From Aquipseudomonas alcaligenes (GTDB lineage: Bacteria; Pseudomonadota; Gammaproteobacteria; Pseudomonadales; Pseudomonadaceae), in contig NZ_QJRX01000003.1 of assembly GCF_003205495.1 (NCBI RefSeq), forward strand, positions 248,001-312,000: DNA of 64,000 nt, in the 5' to 3' direction. The notes beneath the pieces are model-generated. The model had not been told where the DNA came from. It was given only the letters and a program-made list of their open reading frames with translations, and ran no database searches. Positions within the stretch are counted from its first letter, which is position 1; each line of letters starts with the position of its first letter. Position numbers and translations under genes: made by a program. Shown here one piece after another: positions 63,377-64,000 of this stretch.

Positions 63377-63399
63377 GAGGCCCGCCAGTGGCGGGCCTC
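63377..63399 (-). terminator. Strong hairpin after the 53-aa gene
   Basis: GAGGCCCGCC (63377-63386), loop AGT, GGCGGGCCTC (63390-63399): a perfect 10-bp GC-rich stem, 12 bp beyond the stop of the 53-aa gene. No run of Ts follows on the minus strand, so it is either a weak terminator or an RNA-stability hairpin. Confidence 0.5.
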
Positions 63400-63410
63400 G
63401 ACGGTGGGGT

Positions 63411-63572
63411 TCAGGCGGCGGCCGAATGACCGATCAGCATGCCGTGCTGGACCCAGAACTGGCGGCCGTTGATACGCAGGGTGAATGGATGCCTGCTGAC
63501 GACTTCGGCGCCGTTCTGCAGCAGGGTTTCGATGTGGGCGCGCAAGGCGAGAAACTTCCGTTGTTCCTTCAT
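63411..63572 (-). CDS. Small protein of unknown function (53 aa)
   Basis: A 53-aa protein beginning MKEQRKFLALRAHIETLL and ending in HSAAA. AGGAG stands before the ATG at 63572 with normal spacing, and the hairpin at 63377-63399 follows. The composition is the core-genome type. A helical first half and a strand-forming second half (FTLRINGRQFWVQHGM) are visible. I recognise no family. Confidence 0.7.
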   Translation of the reverse strand: MKEQRKFLALRAHIETLLQNGAEVVSRHPFTLRINGRQFWVQHGMLIGHSAAA

Positions 63573-63710
63573 CGGACAAGCTCCTAGGGTGATTTGTGAC
63601 GCAAGCCTAACAAGGCTTGTGATGCTTTCGACATATGCTCTGACGATGAATGGTGATTTCTGTCACATTTTGATGGTGGCCATTGGCCAATTCAGGCTGG
63701 GCCGAAATGC

Positions 63711-63736
63711 AAAGGCCCCGCGAGTGCGGGGCCTTT
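63711..63736 (-). terminator. Terminator of tRNA-Gly
   Basis: AAAGGCCCCGC (63711-63721), loop GAGT, GCGGGGCCTTT (63726-63736): an 11-bp stem 12 bp beyond the 3' end of the tRNA-Gly on the minus strand, ending in a TTT run. Confidence 0.85.
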
Positions 63737-63747
63737 GTGGAGAAGTC

Positions 63748-63821
63748 TGGAGCGGGCGAAGGGAATCGAACCCTCGTCATGAGCTTGGGAAGCTCAGGTA
63801 ATGCCATTATACGACGCCCGC
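63748..63821 (-). tRNA. tRNA-Gly (anticodon TCC)
   Basis: On the minus strand a 74-nt tRNA: acceptor GCGGGCG (from 63821), D-arm, anticodon stem-loop with loop CTTCCCA (anticodon TCC), T-arm GAGGGTTCGATTCCCTT and the 3' encoded CCA (63750-63748). All arms pair. It reads GGA/GGG codons. A terminator follows at once. Confidence 0.97.
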
Positions 63822-63874
63822 TCGGGCGGGTGACTTTGTACCAGAATCGCCCGCGCAGGTGAAGCGGCAGGCGT

Positions 63875-64000
63875 TCAGCCGGCCAGGGCATGGGGTTCTT
63901 TCTCCAGCTCCCGCTGCTGTGCCGGCGCTGGCGCCAGCAGGAAGGCCAGCAGGGCGTCGCGGGTCTGCAGCCAGGCGCCCTTGTGTTCCATGTCGAGGAA
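63875..64000 (-). CDS. 3' end of a probable alpha/beta-hydrolase gene (cut by the window edge)
   Basis: The last 41 codons and stop of a leftward gene that continues beyond the window. The visible sequence (FLDMEHKGAWLQTRDALLAF..., then an Ala/Pro/Gln/Glu-rich tail) resembles the C-terminal helix of alpha/beta-hydrolase-like proteins. The catalytic part lies outside, so the identity is uncertain. Confidence 0.5.
   Translation of the reverse strand, partial: FLDMEHKGAWLQTRDALLAFLLAPAPAQQRELEKEPHALAG

Noticed and set aside
1..64000. CRISPR arrays, insertion sequences, integrases, transposases and rRNA operons
   Set aside because: None seen: no regularly spaced repeats and no recombinase, Cas or transposase domains in any plausible frame.

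Overview
The window is a high-GC gammaproteobacterial chromosome segment, almost certainly Pseudomonas. The gene set fits that genus: OlsB/OlsA ornithine-lipid genes, a napEDABC operon, a FAN1 nuclease, a heme-ligand-less FtnA-type ferritin, CueR-controlled copA and copZ, AlkB with a rubredoxin, a TtgR-like repressor beside an RND pump, a PA4780-type RIO kinase, CmoM, RmuC and GltS. Codon use is strongly G/C-ending from about 4550 to the end.

Positions 1-4400 are different: visibly AT-richer, with weak start codons and repeated AT-rich operator-like palindromes. This looks like the end of an acquired island. Left to right it holds (i) a rightward three-gene cassette: a small Cro-like DNA-binding protein behind three copies of a 17-bp palindrome, a divergent phosphoribosyltransferase (PRTase)-like protein and a NADAR-domain protein; (ii) a convergent two-gene cassette: an unrecognised 195-aa protein and an XRE-ImmA/IrrE fusion, behind a repeated TTGACAAAA element; (iii) a frameshifted CsrA/RsmN-like remnant; and (iv) a tRNA 3'-end-like fragment with a terminator, a likely attachment scar. 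A chromosomal-type Xre/RES toxin-antitoxin pair follows directly (4553-5724). The PRTase-NADAR cassette is the best candidate for a little-described conflict (anti-phage or toxin-antitoxin) system.

The rest is mostly housekeeping and environmental-response genes. 5726-9042: copper chaperone PCu(A)C, DUF2946, a gene-poor stretch with DnaA-box-like sites, a Sel1 protein and RmuC. 9039-13824: an MgtC/DUF4010 membrane protein, then an ArsR-MFS-OYE-pirin run that looks like an electrophile/redox response. 13965-17184: rubredoxin and AlkB, divergent from an AraC regulator, then ACP phosphodiesterase. 17252-26048: a large PAS/GAF/GGDEF/EAL protein, a TAXI-type binding lipoprotein paired with GltS, and an oxidoreductase divergent from a LysR regulator. 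26052-33989: CmoM, a MazG-like pyrophosphohydrolase, Ada, a BvgS-type hybrid kinase with a response regulator carrying a degenerate HD-GYP domain, and a RIO kinase. 34082-39252: an EamA exporter, FtnA, and the copper regulon (cueR, copA, a 153-aa exported protein, copZ) with two CueR-type promoters. 39303-45702: TetR, RND pump and a Bcr/CflA MFS exporter.

45706-52912: OlsA/OlsB, an acyl-CoA dehydrogenase-like protein, an AT-rich HEPN-like insert gene, a metallo-beta-lactamase-fold protein, a serine hydrolase, YceI and a cardiolipin-synthase-like enzyme. 52931-56963: periplasmic nitrate reductase. 57029-63286: small lipoproteins, a truncated Fur-like winged helix, TerC/Alx behind a leader able to sequester its ribosome-binding site, and a nuclease pair (XPD-like helicase with an N-terminal PD-(D/E)XK domain, plus FAN1). 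The window ends with a 53-aa protein, tRNA-Gly(TCC) and the 3' end of a probable hydrolase gene. I found no CRISPR array, insertion sequence, transposase or rRNA.
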